The notes: a model not told the origin generated them from the letters alone. Numbered from the stretch's first letter, positions 35,011-44,218 are shown. The stretch is 64,000 bases of DNA from Mucilaginibacter lappiensis (GCF_900155965.1 NZ_FTMG01000005.1:287849-351848), one strand, 5' to 3'. A program made the numbers and translations.

Positions 35011-35092
35011 TTTGTCATGCTGAACGCAGTGAAGCATCTATTATGCAACGAGCATATTGAAGAAGATCCTTCGCTATACTCAGGATGACAAG
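35011..35092. repeat. Dispersed palindromic repeat, family A, copy 2
   Basis: Starts TTTGTCATGCTGAACG eight bases after the lipoprotein stop codon and ends CTCAGGATGACAA. Same length and same orientation on the forward strand as copy 1 at 9783; the inner loop differs. Confidence 0.85.
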
Positions 35093-35185
35093 GTAAGTGA
35101 ATCCAAAAATCCCTTGCTCCAAAAATCTTTCATCTAAAAGGTGATATATCTGTTATAATTTACACATCGTAATAAACAGCGAACA

Positions 35186-35731
35186 ATGGATGCAGTTAAT
35201 TTAGAAGAGCAGGCTGCAGAACGGCAGCAGCTTTTCATCACATTATATCAAAAAGTTTTCCCGGCAGTGGCCCGCTATATAAGCAAATGCGGCGGATCAT
35301 TTGACGAAGCCAAAGATGTTTTTCAGGACGCCTTACTGAGCTATTACGAAAAAAGCAGATCGGCCAAGGCTGATATCAACAGCAGCGAAGGGGCTTACAT
35401 TTATGGCACCGCCCGGTATCTGTGGATCAAGCGGTATAAGGAAGGCCAGCAAACTACGCAACTGGACGACAGCGCCGCCGCGGATCTGACCATGGAAACC
35501 ACTATCCCCCTCTCCGAAGATAAATTATTGCATTTTTTAGAAACTGCCGGCAAACGTTGTATGGAGCTGCTCCGCTCCTTTTATTACGATCAGTTACCAA
35601 TGAACAAAGTAGCGCAACTATTCGGCTTTTCGGGGGTGCGCTCCGCAACCGTGCAAAAATATAAGTGTATTGAAAAAGTAAGGGAATCTGTTAAACAAAA
35701 AGCATTGACCTATGAGGACTTCCTTGAATAA
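35186..35731 (+). CDS. ECF-like RNA polymerase sigma factor
   Basis: 181 residues. Region 2 is visible in VFPAVARYISKCGGSFDEAKDVFQDALLSYYEK (D-A-x-D-V-x-Q-D-x-x-L), and region 4 in ECMELLRSFYYDQLPMNK-like sequence with VAQLFGFSGVRSATVQKYKCIEKVRE as the helix-turn-helix. A gap between regions 2 and 4 is rich in charged residues. It would guide RNA polymerase to a special promoter set. It overlaps the next gene by 20 bases, which points to a linked regulatory partner; there is no FecR-type anti-sigma gene. Confidence 0.88.
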   Translation: MDAVNLEEQAAERQQLFITLYQKVFPAVARYISKCGGSFDEAKDVFQDALLSYYEKSRSAKADINSSEGAYIYGTARYLWIKRYKEGQQTTQLDDSAAADLTMETTIPLSEDKLLHFLETAGKRCMELLRSFYYDQLPMNKVAQLFGFSGVRSATVQKYKCIEKVRESVKQKALTYEDFLE

Positions 35732-35978
35732 GATAGCACAAACCGAAACCTATCTACTAAAAAGGTCGAACCCTGCGAGCTCACTGTTGTTCGAGGCCAA
35801 AATGCTGCTCGATCAGGATCTGCAGACGCATGTATCTGCACAACAACAGGTTTATACCCTGGTACAGCAATATGGCCGTAAACAGGTAAAGGCCGAGATA
35901 GAAGCCGTTCATCAGCAGTTATTTAATCAACCCGAACATCTAAGTTTCAGACAAAAAATAGCCCGTATATTTAGATAA
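35712..35978 (+). CDS. Small soluble protein overlapping the sigma factor gene
   Basis: 88 residues. Begins 20 bases inside the sigma gene in another frame. Predicted to be all helix: KIAQTETYLLKRSNPASSLLFEAKMLLDQDLQTHVSAQQQVYTLV, and then a basic C-terminal helix (FRQKIARIFR). No membrane segment and no zinc motif, so it is not a classic anti-sigma factor. The N-terminal helix, with acidic spacing, recalls the short cytoplasmic part of some anti-sigma proteins. A control role is inferred from the overlap. Confidence 0.65.
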   Translation: MRTSLNKIAQTETYLLKRSNPASSLLFEAKMLLDQDLQTHVSAQQQVYTLVQQYGRKQVKAEIEAVHQQLFNQPEHLSFRQKIARIFR

Positions 35979-36069
35979 GAGTCAGGAATCAAGAGCCAAG
36001 AATCAAGACAATTACAAAGTTTAAAATGATGTTTTGATTCCTCACTCTCGACTCTCGCTCCCTCGATCA
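35979..36069. repeat. Word-like intergenic repeat (class E), copy 2
   Basis: AAGAGTCAGGAATCAAGAGC-type words on the left and GATTCCTCACTCTCGACTCTC-type words on the right; the two halves are approximately inverted (GAGTCAGGAATCAA against TTGATTCCTCACTC). It begins at the stop codon of the sigma-partner gene and ends just before the clpP start. Confidence 0.75.
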
Positions 36070-36087
36070 CTAAAAACACAAAAATTT

Positions 36088-36768
36088 ATGAATATTGATA
36101 AACAGGAATTCCGCAAATATGCGGTCATGCACCACGCTATTGCCGGTACCCGGGTAGATAGTTTCATTTCGAAGGTCGAAAAAAGCGCCCTTCCCACCGC
36201 CATGACCCCCTACATCACCGAAGAACGCGAAATGCGTGTAGCCCAGATGGATGTTTTTTCACGCCTGATGATGGACAGGATCATTTTTCTTGGCGAGGCC
36301 GTTGACGATCATGTAGCCAACATCATCCAGGCCCAGCTGCTCTTCCTACAGTCAACCGATGCCAAAAAGGACATACAAATGTATATCAACTCCCCAGGCG
36401 GTTCGGTTTATGCCGGTTTAGGCATTTATGATACCATGCATTTTATAGGACCCGATGTAGCTACTATTTGTACAGGCATGGCCCTGTCAATGGGATCTGT
36501 GCTGTTATGTGCAGGCGCTGCCGGTAAGCGTGCCGCGCTCAAACACTCCCGCATCATGCTGCACCAGCCATCGGGTGGCGCGCAGGGTATGGCATCGGAT
36601 ATTGAAATAGCATCCGTCCAGATCAAAAAAATGAAACAGGAACTGTATGAGATCATCGCCCAGCACAGCGGTCAGCCTTACCAAAAAGTTTATGATGTAT
36701 CCGATCGGGACTACTGGATGATAGCCAGCGAAGCCAAAGAATTCGGCATTATAGATGAGGTCTTGTAA
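36088..36768 (+). CDS. clpP: ATP-dependent Clp protease proteolytic subunit
   Basis: 226 residues from ATG 36088; a TTG 54 bases earlier would lie in a repeat element. Catalytic triad: Ser134 in MALSMGSVLL, His159 in MLHQPSGG, Asp208 in DRDYWM. The N-terminal 50 residues are longer than in E. coli after the mature start. It makes the proteolytic ring used with ClpX or ClpA. In Bacteroidota the main clpP sits beside tig and clpX; here those genes are absent and the active-site stretch has L where A or S is usual, so this could be a second paralogue. Cannot be proven from this window. Confidence 0.92.
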   Translation: MNIDKQEFRKYAVMHHAIAGTRVDSFISKVEKSALPTAMTPYITEEREMRVAQMDVFSRLMMDRIIFLGEAVDDHVANIIQAQLLFLQSTDAKKDIQMYINSPGGSVYAGLGIYDTMHFIGPDVATICTGMALSMGSVLLCAGAAGKRAALKHSRIMLHQPSGGAQGMASDIEIASVQIKKMKQELYEIIAQHSGQPYQKVYDVSDRDYWMIASEAKEFGIIDEVL

Positions 36769-36932
36769 GACTTGGGGACTTTGGAGTAGTGGACTTTAGA
36801 AAAAGACTTTGAGATGAAAGATAAAGAAGAAAAACCGATTAACTAACGGATTATTCCTTATCCTTTATCCAAAAATTCAATAGTCCCCAAGTCCCTGATC
36901 TATAATCCTAAAATCCTTTATCCAAAAAATCA
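36769..36932. repeat. Word-like intergenic repeat (class E), copy 3
   Basis: GACTTGGGGACTTTGGAGTA words on the left, TCCCCAAGTCCCTGATC and repeated ATCC-TTTATCC words on the right. ACTTGGGGACT and AGTCCCCAAGT are inverted copies. The element fills the entire gap between the stop codons of clpP and the convergent exporter gene and may serve as a bidirectional transcription end. Confidence 0.75.
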
Positions 36933-38156
36933 ATGAGCTATTATCCCCGAGTCGGCCGATGCTTCAACTTTATGCTTAATAAACCGTTTGCCTATCAATA
37001 AAGTTAGCAGCGCCACAACAGCTGATACCGCCATAACCGCTGCCATAGGTAGCGGACTTTGGCTTTTAATTAAGGCAATACCAAACGACGCCAACGCGCC
37101 GATAGCCATTTGAAACGCCCCCAAAAGCGCCGATGCTGAACCTGCATTTTTGGTAAAAGGAGCCAGCGATAAAGCTGCCGTGTTGGGATAACTGATACCT
37201 ACACCACACAACACACCAAATATCATAGTAATGGTGCCACCAATACCAAACCAACCGTTAAGCGACCCTATTAAAAAAATAACAGAGGTGAACACCAACC
37301 AGATCAACGAAGCGTATACCAGTTGCTCACTTTTGTATTTTTTCATCAGAACGCTGTTTAACTGGCTCGAGCCGATGAACCCAACAGAAAGACCGGCGAA
37401 TATCCAGCCGAAGCTTTTCTGACTCACTTTAAAAACATCAATAAATACAATGGACGAAGACGATACATAAGCAAACAAACCTGCGAACGCGAACGCGCCG
37501 CAAAGCGAATAAGTTAAAAACTGCTTATTTTTTAGTACATGTAAAAAGTTACCGATAATAGGTCGTGGTTTTAAAGAGTACGATGGATCGGGCTGGTAAC
37601 TTTCGGGCAGGAAAAATATAACAGCCAGCAATATCAGTACGGCAATAATGGTTAATATCAAAAATATCACCTGCCATTCAAACGCTGCTGTAATATAACT
37701 ACCAATGGTTGGTGCCAGCATAGGCGAAGCGCCCAATACCAGTATCAGCAACGAAAATACTTTAGCGTTCTCTTCAACCGGGAAAAGATCGCGCACCATG
37801 GCCATAGCCGCAACACTGGCCGCGCAACTGCCTATCGCCTGGAAAAAACGCATCACAATCAGCATCTCCAGCGAGGTAGAAAAGAAACAACCGATAGAGG
37901 CTGCAATATAAAGGCCCAACCCAAAATACAAGGGGTTTTTACGGCCATATCTATCTAAAAGGGGGCCATATAACAATTGGCCAACCGAAATACCTATAAA
38001 ATAGCTTGTCAAGGTTAGCGCCATCTTATCGCTGGTGGTACCTAAATATTTAGCGATGGCTACAAAGCCCGGCAGGTACATATCTATAGAGAACGGGCCC
38101 AATGCCGTTAATGAACCCAGAATAAGTATTAGTAATACGTAACGTTTTTTTGTCAT
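36930..38156 (-). CDS. Bcr/CflA family multidrug exporter (MFS)
   Basis: 408 residues, 12 membrane helices. Motif A LLYGPLLDRYGRKNPLYFGL lies between helices 2 and 3, with FSIDMYLPGF in helix 1 (the Bcr/CflA acidic position), RFFQAIGSCAASVAAMAMVRDLF in helix 4 and the antiporter motif ILVLGASPMLAPTIGSYI in helix 5. Such transporters export chloramphenicol-, bicyclomycin- or similar drug-like molecules with proton antiport; the real substrate is unknown. Single-gene unit. Confidence 0.9.
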   Translation of the reverse strand: MTKKRYVLLILILGSLTALGPFSIDMYLPGFVAIAKYLGTTSDKMALTLTSYFIGISVGQLLYGPLLDRYGRKNPLYFGLGLYIAASIGCFFSTSLEMLIVMRFFQAIGSCAASVAAMAMVRDLFPVEENAKVFSLLILVLGASPMLAPTIGSYITAAFEWQVIFLILTIIAVLILLAVIFFLPESYQPDPSYSLKPRPIIGNFLHVLKNKQFLTYSLCGAFAFAGLFAYVSSSSIVFIDVFKVSQKSFGWIFAGLSVGFIGSSQLNSVLMKKYKSEQLVYASLIWLVFTSVIFLIGSLNGWFGIGGTITMIFGVLCGVGISYPNTAALSLAPFTKNAGSASALLGAFQMAIGALASFGIALIKSQSPLPMAAVMAVSAVVALLTLLIGKRFIKHKVEASADSGIIAH

Positions 38157-38324
38157 GTGATTTTGGTGGATGGTCGGTTTTGACCAGGGTAAACAGAATA
38201 ATTACAGGATATTACCGGCGAGGTACAGAAGGATTTTTTACTACGAATGGCCGGATAAAAACATACCGCGAAAATAAAATTTAAATTCCAAAACACGTAT
38301 CGTTATTTTGTCATTTATTCATTT

Positions 38325-38408
38325 TAGTCCAGGGACCATAGATCATATATGATGGACTCCTACACTTGAACTATCAACTATGGACTATCAACCATGGTCC
38401 ATGGACTA
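38325..38408. repeat. Word-like intergenic repeat (class E), copy 4
   Basis: Outer ends TAGTCCA and TGGACTA are inverted copies, with GGACCATAGATC on the left and CAACTATGGACTATCAACCATGG words on the right. The right edge is two bases from the stop codon of the barrel gene that ends at 38410. Confidence 0.75.
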
Positions 38409-38409
38409 A

Positions 38410-39633
38410 TTAAAAAGTTTCGCCCAAATTAAGATAGATGGCATTGTAATTTTTACTTGCACCGTAATCCAAACTAATATTAGTTCCTGAGTTTTTATTA
38501 AACTTAAACCGAAGCCCCGTACCACCTGCAGGGTGCCAGTAAACAAAAGCGTGGGTGTGCGGCTCCGTAACGGAGTTTATGTTGGCAAACAAAACAAAAC
38601 CAAGTAATCCATTACGGGTAATATCACGCCGGTATTCAGTTTCAAAATAAGCCAGTCGCTGCCCGCGGTACCTGTTTTGTACAAATCCCCTGCCCGATCG
38701 TTGGGAAGGCTCCCAACCCAGGCTGGGCAGATTGAGATACGGGGTGCCCGGTGTAAGTGATGTCCAGAAATAAGACCAAAATGCCAGCACATTTTTAGGA
38801 CCGTAATCGGTTAAGGATATATACTTACGCAAATCAATATATAAAGAGCTCCAATTGGTATTACTTCCCAGCATTTTGGAGTTTACCCGATAAATTATGT
38901 TGGCATAGGCACCCGGCAGCGGGTTAATGGAGTTTTTGCGGGTATCATATAATAAATTGAAAGTTACGCCCGATGAAAAAACATTCTGATCTGAAGAAGT
39001 GCCATATTTATAGTTCGTAAAACTATGCAGGTTAACATCACCATCGCTGTCAATATCCTGGTAATAATCCAAATCGTAGCCTAATCCTGCATAAAAATAA
39101 GGCTCTATTCTTTTAAGCACCGTTTGATAAAAACGTCCATAATTATAATTCACCAAAAACCGGCGATCTTCTGGCTGCTTGCCTCCAAGGCCCCAGGTAT
39201 ATTGGGGATATACCAGCACGCGCGTATCGCCAACTATATTCCATTGATTGTTATTAAGCCAGATATTTGACCGTATAGGCAGGCCATACCTCCCTTTAAA
39301 GTTAAAGTAGGGGGTAAATATAAAGCTTGACAGGTTAGTTGTTTGGGGATCGCCGAGATATACCGCCAAAGAAGTTGATGTAAAAAGTGCCTTACCACCA
39401 CTCCGGCCATCCGATGAAGATATAGGTAAAATAGAGAAGTAAACCTTCTTTTTCTCGGTAGCAGATATCTTGCGTGGTTTTATTTTAAACAAAGATCTGG
39501 CTATATCTATCAAATCTTTTTGAGCCACCGTATCGGCACGAGTTTTAGTTGTATCGGCAATGGTAGCCGTGCTCTGGGCCATTACAACAAAAGGAAACAA
39601 ACAAAAAAGTAATGCCGAAAGCGCTTTAACCAT
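38410..39633 (-). CDS. BamA/TamA-like outer-membrane barrel protein without POTRA domains
   Basis: 407 residues. Signal peptide 1-19 (LLFCLFPFVVMAQ). A short helical linker is followed by a barrel from about residue 65: FSILPISSSDGRSGG, alternating strands of about 10 residues, a loop with GRGFVQNRYRGQ, which resembles the conserved loop-6 V-R-G-[FY] motif of Omp85 proteins, and a final strand ending in F. No POTRA domain precedes the barrel, so it does not have the length of BamA (about 800). Such short Omp85 members are of unknown role, possibly lipid or protein handling at the outer membrane. Confidence 0.8.
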   Translation of the reverse strand: MVKALSALLFCLFPFVVMAQSTATIADTTKTRADTVAQKDLIDIARSLFKIKPRKISATEKKKVYFSILPISSSDGRSGGKALFTSTSLAVYLGDPQTTNLSSFIFTPYFNFKGRYGLPIRSNIWLNNNQWNIVGDTRVLVYPQYTWGLGGKQPEDRRFLVNYNYGRFYQTVLKRIEPYFYAGLGYDLDYYQDIDSDGDVNLHSFTNYKYGTSSDQNVFSSGVTFNLLYDTRKNSINPLPGAYANIIYRVNSKMLGSNTNWSSLYIDLRKYISLTDYGPKNVLAFWSYFWTSLTPGTPYLNLPSLGWEPSQRSGRGFVQNRYRGQRLAYFETEYRRDITRNGLLGFVLFANINSVTEPHTHAFVYWHPAGGTGLRFKFNKNSGTNISLDYGASKNYNAIYLNLGETF

Positions 39634-39806
39634 TATGTATTAAACCTAATATTGAATGTTACTGTTTGTAAAATGCCTGTTATATTAACGCTCAAAACGG
39701 GATTTAAATTTTCATTTCGATTACATATCTCAAATTATCCGTACAGCGATTACTGTTTTAATACGAAATTGATGTACCTGAAATAACAATTGCTATTAAG
39801 CTAATA

Positions 39807-39847
39807 TAAAAAAGCCCGCGGTTTAAATAAATCGCGGGCTTTTTTTA
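39807..39847. terminator. Terminator after the glycine-zipper gene
   Basis: AAAAAAGCCCGCG, twelve-base loop, CGCGGGCTTTTTTT. The T-run follows on the forward strand and the A-run serves the reverse strand. It lies 11 bases beyond the reverse-strand stop codon at 39858. Confidence 0.8.
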
Positions 39848-39857
39848 TCAGTAACGT

Positions 39858-40178
39858 TTAGTGTGTGGTGGTTTTGGTATAATGATGGTGATGTTTGGGG
39901 TGTGCTCTACGCCATGCGGCACGGCGTTTTTTCTCGTCGGAACGGCGTTTTTCGTTACCGATAATGTAACCGCCGCCGGCACCTATGGCTCCACCAATTA
40001 ATGCACCACCTACGTTATGGCCAATAAGTCCGCCTGCAACGGCTCCACCGGCACCACCTATAATGGCGCCTTTACCTTGTGGGCTAATACCCTTCTTTTT
40101 AGTTTGCGCCTGCGCGTTAAATGTTAGCGTAAGCAGAAACGCTACAAACAGGCAAACATATATCATTAACTTTTTCAT
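39858..40178 (-). CDS. Glycine-zipper (YMGG-like) envelope protein
   Basis: 106 residues. Signal peptide 1-24 (LTLTFNAQAQ). The mature part has the glycine-zipper stretch GKGAIIGGAGGAVAGGLIG then GGALIGGAIGAGGGYIIG, with G every fourth residue, which packs helices in membranes. The C-terminus is rich in K, R and H (RRAAWRRAHPKHHHHYTK). Small glycine-zipper proteins are found in the outer membrane or periplasm; no function is known for this type. It has its own terminator. Confidence 0.8.
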   Translation of the reverse strand: MKKLMIYVCLFVAFLLTLTFNAQAQTKKKGISPQGKGAIIGGAGGAVAGGLIGHNVGGALIGGAIGAGGGYIIGNEKRRSDEKKRRAAWRRAHPKHHHHYTKTTTH

Positions 40179-40282
40179 AAAATATGTGCTGATAAGTGTT
40201 AAAAAAATTATCTCTGAACATATTCATGCAAATAGCAAGCCGCATATACCAAAAGGCCCTTTAAATAAATAAAAATGACATT

Positions 40283-41092
40283 TTACTTCAGGAAAGCAAG
40301 CACAGCTGCCGAAAACTGTATAGTTCTGGATGCACTATTATGATCGCCGGGAACATAATTGAGCTTTGAACCGGGAATTAGTTTGTTAAGAGCCGTCTCT
40401 GAGCCATTATCATGGTCGTCGGTACCGCAAATGATCATCACAGGTATTTTTACTTTGGCTAATTCCTGCGGACTTGTGGAGGGTTGATATTTTTGCTGCA
40501 GAGCCAGGGCCGTTACATCAAATGCCGGGTTACTATGAATATAATTGATCATGCCATCTACATCATGAAAAGTAGTATCGCCCATGAGCGCCTTGTAGGC
40601 ATGTATGCGCCTGGGCCATTCGGGATTGGTATAGGCGTCGCCCATGCCCCCCATCACCAGTTTTTGCACGCGTTTATCCAATACCAATAACCGTGAAGCA
40701 ATAATGGACCCGCGCGAATAGCCTATCACATTATATTTCTTAAGCCTAAGGCTGTTTGCCAATCCCATAATATCCTTAGCCTCAGCATCATTGGCATAGG
40801 CAGCATCGGTGTGGGGCTTGTCTGACCGGCCATTACCCCGCTGATCTAAAATGATAACCTGATAACCGGCATTTAATAGATCGGTATAAAGCTGCCCTTT
40901 TTTCCAGCCCTCTCCTGTACCCGAAAAACCGTGCACCAAAATCACCGGGAAACCATTCCCCTTTACCTCATAATATATTTTTGTACCATCAAAAGAAGTA
41001 TAATAATTACCTACCACTTGCTGTGCATGGCTGTTATAACCAGTCAGTAACCATAGCATCAGGATATTAAGAATGATGATACTTTTTTTCAT
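40283..41092 (-). CDS. Secreted alpha/beta hydrolase
   Basis: 269 residues from ATG 41090-41092 (a longer in-frame extension from an upstream codon would run into the permease gene). Signal peptide about 1-23 (MKKSIIILNILMLWLLTGYNSHAQ). Oxyanion loop VHGFSGTGEGW, nucleophile Ser in GYSRGS, acid Asp in CGTDDHDNG, base His in GDHNSA: a complete alpha/beta hydrolase triad. Substrate not predictable; epoxide hydrolase-like and esterase-like proteins look alike. It begins 14 bases after the GntP gene, so both are likely one transcript. Confidence 0.82.
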   Translation of the reverse strand: MKKSIIILNILMLWLLTGYNSHAQQVVGNYYTSFDGTKIYYEVKGNGFPVILVHGFSGTGEGWKKGQLYTDLLNAGYQVIILDQRGNGRSDKPHTDAAYANDAEAKDIMGLANSLRLKKYNVIGYSRGSIIASRLLVLDKRVQKLVMGGMGDAYTNPEWPRRIHAYKALMGDTTFHDVDGMINYIHSNPAFDVTALALQQKYQPSTSPQELAKVKIPVMIICGTDDHDNGSETALNKLIPGSKLNYVPGDHNSASRTIQFSAAVLAFLK

Positions 41093-41106
41093 GACAGCTG
41101 AGGCTA

Positions 41107-42423
41107 CTATTTTACAAACTGGTTGATGATCAAAACACCTATTAAACCAATAACTGAAACTAACGATTCCATCATCGACCATGATTTGATAGTATCTTTT
41201 ATACTCAGGTTAAAGTATTCTTTATAAAGCCAAAAGCCAGAATCGTTCACATGCGAAAAAGCAAGACTGCCAGCACCTATTGATAATACCATTAAATTAG
41301 GATTCACATGGTTTTGCACTACTAACGAAGCCACAATACCCGCAGCTGTTAACCCCGCCACCGTAGCCGAACCCAGGCTGATGCGGATGATAGCAGCGAT
41401 AACCCAGCCCAAAACAAGCGGTGGCAGGTTCAGTTGCTCTAACTGGGCGGCTATCTGACCGCTCACGCCACTTGCGGTCAATACTTCTTTAAAAGCGCCA
41501 GAACCCGCAATGATCAATAAGATCAAGGCAATATCTTTAATAGCATCAGTATAATTAATGGCCAGCTGACTCATGCTCCGGCCTTGTTTTACACCCAAAG
41601 TAAAAGTGGCCACAATAAGAGCAATCAACATAACGATGGATGGATCGCCCAGGAAAGCTACTAATTTTAACAAACCCGGATCTTTGATGCCCAGGTAAGG
41701 AAAAAATGCGGTGAGCATCAGCAGCATCACAGGCAGCAGGGCGGTAAAGAAACTATTGAAAGCGCCGGGCAGTTTTTCTTCGGGCAATTCTTCGGCCCTG
41801 AAGGTAGCTAACGGCTCCGACGGTATCTTTTTCAGGAAACGGGCAAATACAGGTCCCGCCAGTATAATGGCAGGGATGGCTATCATCAAACCATAAATAA
41901 AAGTGGTGGCCATGTTAGCATGAAACAATACCACCAATGCCGATGGCGATGGATGCGGCGGTAAAAAGCCATGTGTTACAGACAGTGATGCCAGCATAGG
42001 TAAGCCTATATATACCGCCGGTAATTTGTATTTGTACACCACCGAAAATATAAGCGGAACCATCAACACAAAACCGATACCATAAAACAACGGGATACCG
42101 ATAATAAAGCCAGCAATTACCAGGGCCCATTGTATGTATTTTTGACCAACAGCATTAACCAGCACTTCGGCAATCTTTTGGGCAGCACCGCTTACAGCTA
42201 CTAGCTTGCCCAGCATAGCACCCAGGCAAATGATAATAAGTAGCTGGCCCATGATATCGCCCATGCCTTTTTGTACAGAGGCCGTTACTTTATTGATGGG
42301 GATACCCAACATTAAACCGGCAGCAATGGATACCAAAAGAAAAGCTATAAACGGATTAACCTTTGCCCAGCTTACCAATAAAACAAGCAGGATAATACAA
42401 ATCAGTATAGTTAATAATGCCAT
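41107..42423 (-). CDS. GntP family permease
   Basis: 438 residues, about 12 membrane helices. Family marks: VNPFIAFLLVSIAAGLMLGIP, MGDIMGQLLIIICLGAMLGKLV, FGLPMLASLSVTHGFLPPHPSP-like sequence with T-H-G-F-L-P-P-H-P-x-P and a final SLAFSHVNDSGFWLYKEYF. These are signatures of gluconate:H+ symporters of the GntP/GntT type, which import gluconate or other sugar acids. It precedes the hydrolase gene by 14 bases, giving a small operon. The actual substrate is inferred from the family only. Confidence 0.9.
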   Translation of the reverse strand: MALLTILICIILLVLLVSWAKVNPFIAFLLVSIAAGLMLGIPINKVTASVQKGMGDIMGQLLIIICLGAMLGKLVAVSGAAQKIAEVLVNAVGQKYIQWALVIAGFIIGIPLFYGIGFVLMVPLIFSVVYKYKLPAVYIGLPMLASLSVTHGFLPPHPSPSALVVLFHANMATTFIYGLMIAIPAIILAGPVFARFLKKIPSEPLATFRAEELPEEKLPGAFNSFFTALLPVMLLMLTAFFPYLGIKDPGLLKLVAFLGDPSIVMLIALIVATFTLGVKQGRSMSQLAINYTDAIKDIALILLIIAGSGAFKEVLTASGVSGQIAAQLEQLNLPPLVLGWVIAAIIRISLGSATVAGLTAAGIVASLVVQNHVNPNLMVLSIGAGSLAFSHVNDSGFWLYKEYFNLSIKDTIKSWSMMESLVSVIGLIGVLIINQFVK

Positions 42424-42561
42424 GATTTAAACGGTTATATACAGGTAAGCAACATGGTGAAGCCACAGTCGCCTGTCATCTGCCTAAAGTAATAACAATA
42501 TTTGAGTTTCGGATTCTTATAGACAAAACCGTTACAATTAACGGATCGATGATTACAAAAG

Positions 42562-44028
42562 CTAGTTCGGATCAGTTTGTAAAGGCAGCAGGAAGTAAAA
42601 TTCGGCACCTTTACCCTCTTCGCTTTCCACAGCAATTTTACCATGATGCAGCCTGATGATCTCGGCCGATAAATAAAGACCAATACCAAATCCTGATAGT
42701 CCCCGTGTGCTCTCATCCTCCACCCGGTAAAAACGCTGGAAAACGCTTTGCTGATCTCTGACTTTTAAACCAATACCCTCATCTTTTACACTTATCCGCA
42801 AATTTTCGCTCAATTTTTTTACTGCTAAGGTTATAGCGCTGCCTTTGGGAGAGTACTTTACAGCATTGCTGATAAAATTACCAATCACCTGGGCTATCTT
42901 TTCTTTGTCGGCGTTTATCTGTATAGTTTGTCCGCTTTTAAAGGATAAAACATGATCAGGCGCTATAAGCAATTTATCGGCTATTATTTCGTCAAACAAC
43001 TCATTAATATCAAATGCTTGGGTATTCAACTGTAATTTACCAGATTCAATTTTTGACATATCCAGGAAACCATATATCAACCGGGCCATTTTGTTGATCT
43101 GGTTTTCGGATTTTTCAAGGGCATTGATAAAAAACTCATCGCCCGCTTTTTTAGCTTTTGATACCAGTAACTGTGTATAAGCTTTAAGTGAGGTAAGCGG
43201 TGTTTTTAATTCATGACTGGCCATGGCTATAAAATCATTTTTCATGATCTCTTCCTGCTTCCGTTTGGTAATATCAATGGTAGTGCCCAGCATACGTAAA
43301 GGCTTGTGGTGGTCATCATACAAAACCTTGCCCGTTGTTCGTATCCAACGGATTGATCCATCGGCCCAAACTATCCTGGTTTCACATAAATAAATACTGC
43401 TTTTTATGGCTTCTTCAAAGGCCATGTCCACTACACATTTATCATCCGGATGTACTGCGCCGAATAGTTGCTGATAAGTCAGCGTTTCATCGGAATCATA
43501 ACCAAATATTTCTGAAAGCCTTGACGATGCTATAACATCATTGTTTAACAGATCCATGTCCCAATTGGCTATACCTGTAGCCTCAATGGCCAGGCGCAGG
43601 CGCTCTTCCGCCTCTTCCAGAAGCTGTCTTGCCACTACCTGTTTAGTTACTTCGGTGGCCACAACCATCACCCCAACCGTATTATTACTGCTATCTTTAA
43701 CCGGTTTGTAAACAAAATCAAAATAAAATAAATTGTTATGCCCGTTACGGTTAAGCCTTATGGGAGTTTCATAACCAAAATGAATATGACCACTTTTATA
43801 AACATCCTGTACTGACTTTACATAATGCAGCTGCCCGGGAGCACTAAGGACAAAAGCAAGTGGCCGGCCAATAATATCAGCCTGTTTTTCCCATAATTCC
43901 AATATATGGGAATTCGCCGACTCAATAACGAGGCTGTTACTTTTTAAAAAGCTGATGGCTACGGGCGCCTGTATAATCAAATCATCAGCGCTTTGCCTTA
44001 CAGCTATATTTTGATCTTTTTTTTTCAA
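42562..44028 (-). CDS. PAS domain sensor histidine kinase
   Basis: 488 residues, no membrane helix, so cytoplasmic. Two PAS domains at about 18-130 and 140-258 (NANNDVIASSRLSEIFGYDSDE-like; HPDDKCVV; the PAC end ITKRKQEE), then the phosphoacceptor His272 in MASHELKTPLTS, an ATPase domain with N-x-x-x-N (IGNFISNAVKYSP), G1 (DEGIGL) and G2 (GFGIGLYL). It would autophosphorylate on a cytoplasmic cue. No ATG is available before the first PAS domain; the start used is TTG at 44026-44028, five bases from an out-of-frame ATG (see findings). It is divergent from a receiver gene, a likely partner. Confidence 0.88.
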   Translation of the reverse strand: MKKKDQNIAVRQSADDLIIQAPVAISFLKSNSLVIESANSHILELWEKQADIIGRPLAFVLSAPGQLHYVKSVQDVYKSGHIHFGYETPIRLNRNGHNNLFYFDFVYKPVKDSSNNTVGVMVVATEVTKQVVARQLLEEAEERLRLAIEATGIANWDMDLLNNDVIASSRLSEIFGYDSDETLTYQQLFGAVHPDDKCVVDMAFEEAIKSSIYLCETRIVWADGSIRWIRTTGKVLYDDHHKPLRMLGTTIDITKRKQEEIMKNDFIAMASHELKTPLTSLKAYTQLLVSKAKKAGDEFFINALEKSENQINKMARLIYGFLDMSKIESGKLQLNTQAFDINELFDEIIADKLLIAPDHVLSFKSGQTIQINADKEKIAQVIGNFISNAVKYSPKGSAITLAVKKLSENLRISVKDEGIGLKVRDQQSVFQRFYRVEDESTRGLSGFGIGLYLSAEIIRLHHGKIAVESEEGKGAEFYFLLPLQTDPN

Positions 44029-44218
44029 AACATTAATTAAAACAAAAAATATATGAAGGTTAGCTATTTTTTATAATTCAATGATATAAAAAATAGTTAA
44101 GTTTGTGTGTTATTTACCCGATAAAGTTTTTAGCCCTATCCATAGCTTTTTTGCTATCTATATATTAGTTTTACGTACTTGAGCACCTTTCCGGCCTTTT
44201 CACTTTTTAATATTTTTT

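Noticed and set aside
36088..36768. clpP as the start of a clpP-clpX operon
   Set aside because: The next gene is a convergent MFS exporter; no clpX in the window.
24060..38408. Word-like spacers as CRISPR arrays
   Set aside because: No constant repeat of 24-40 bases with equal-size spacers and no cas genes; the words are only 5-8 bases long.
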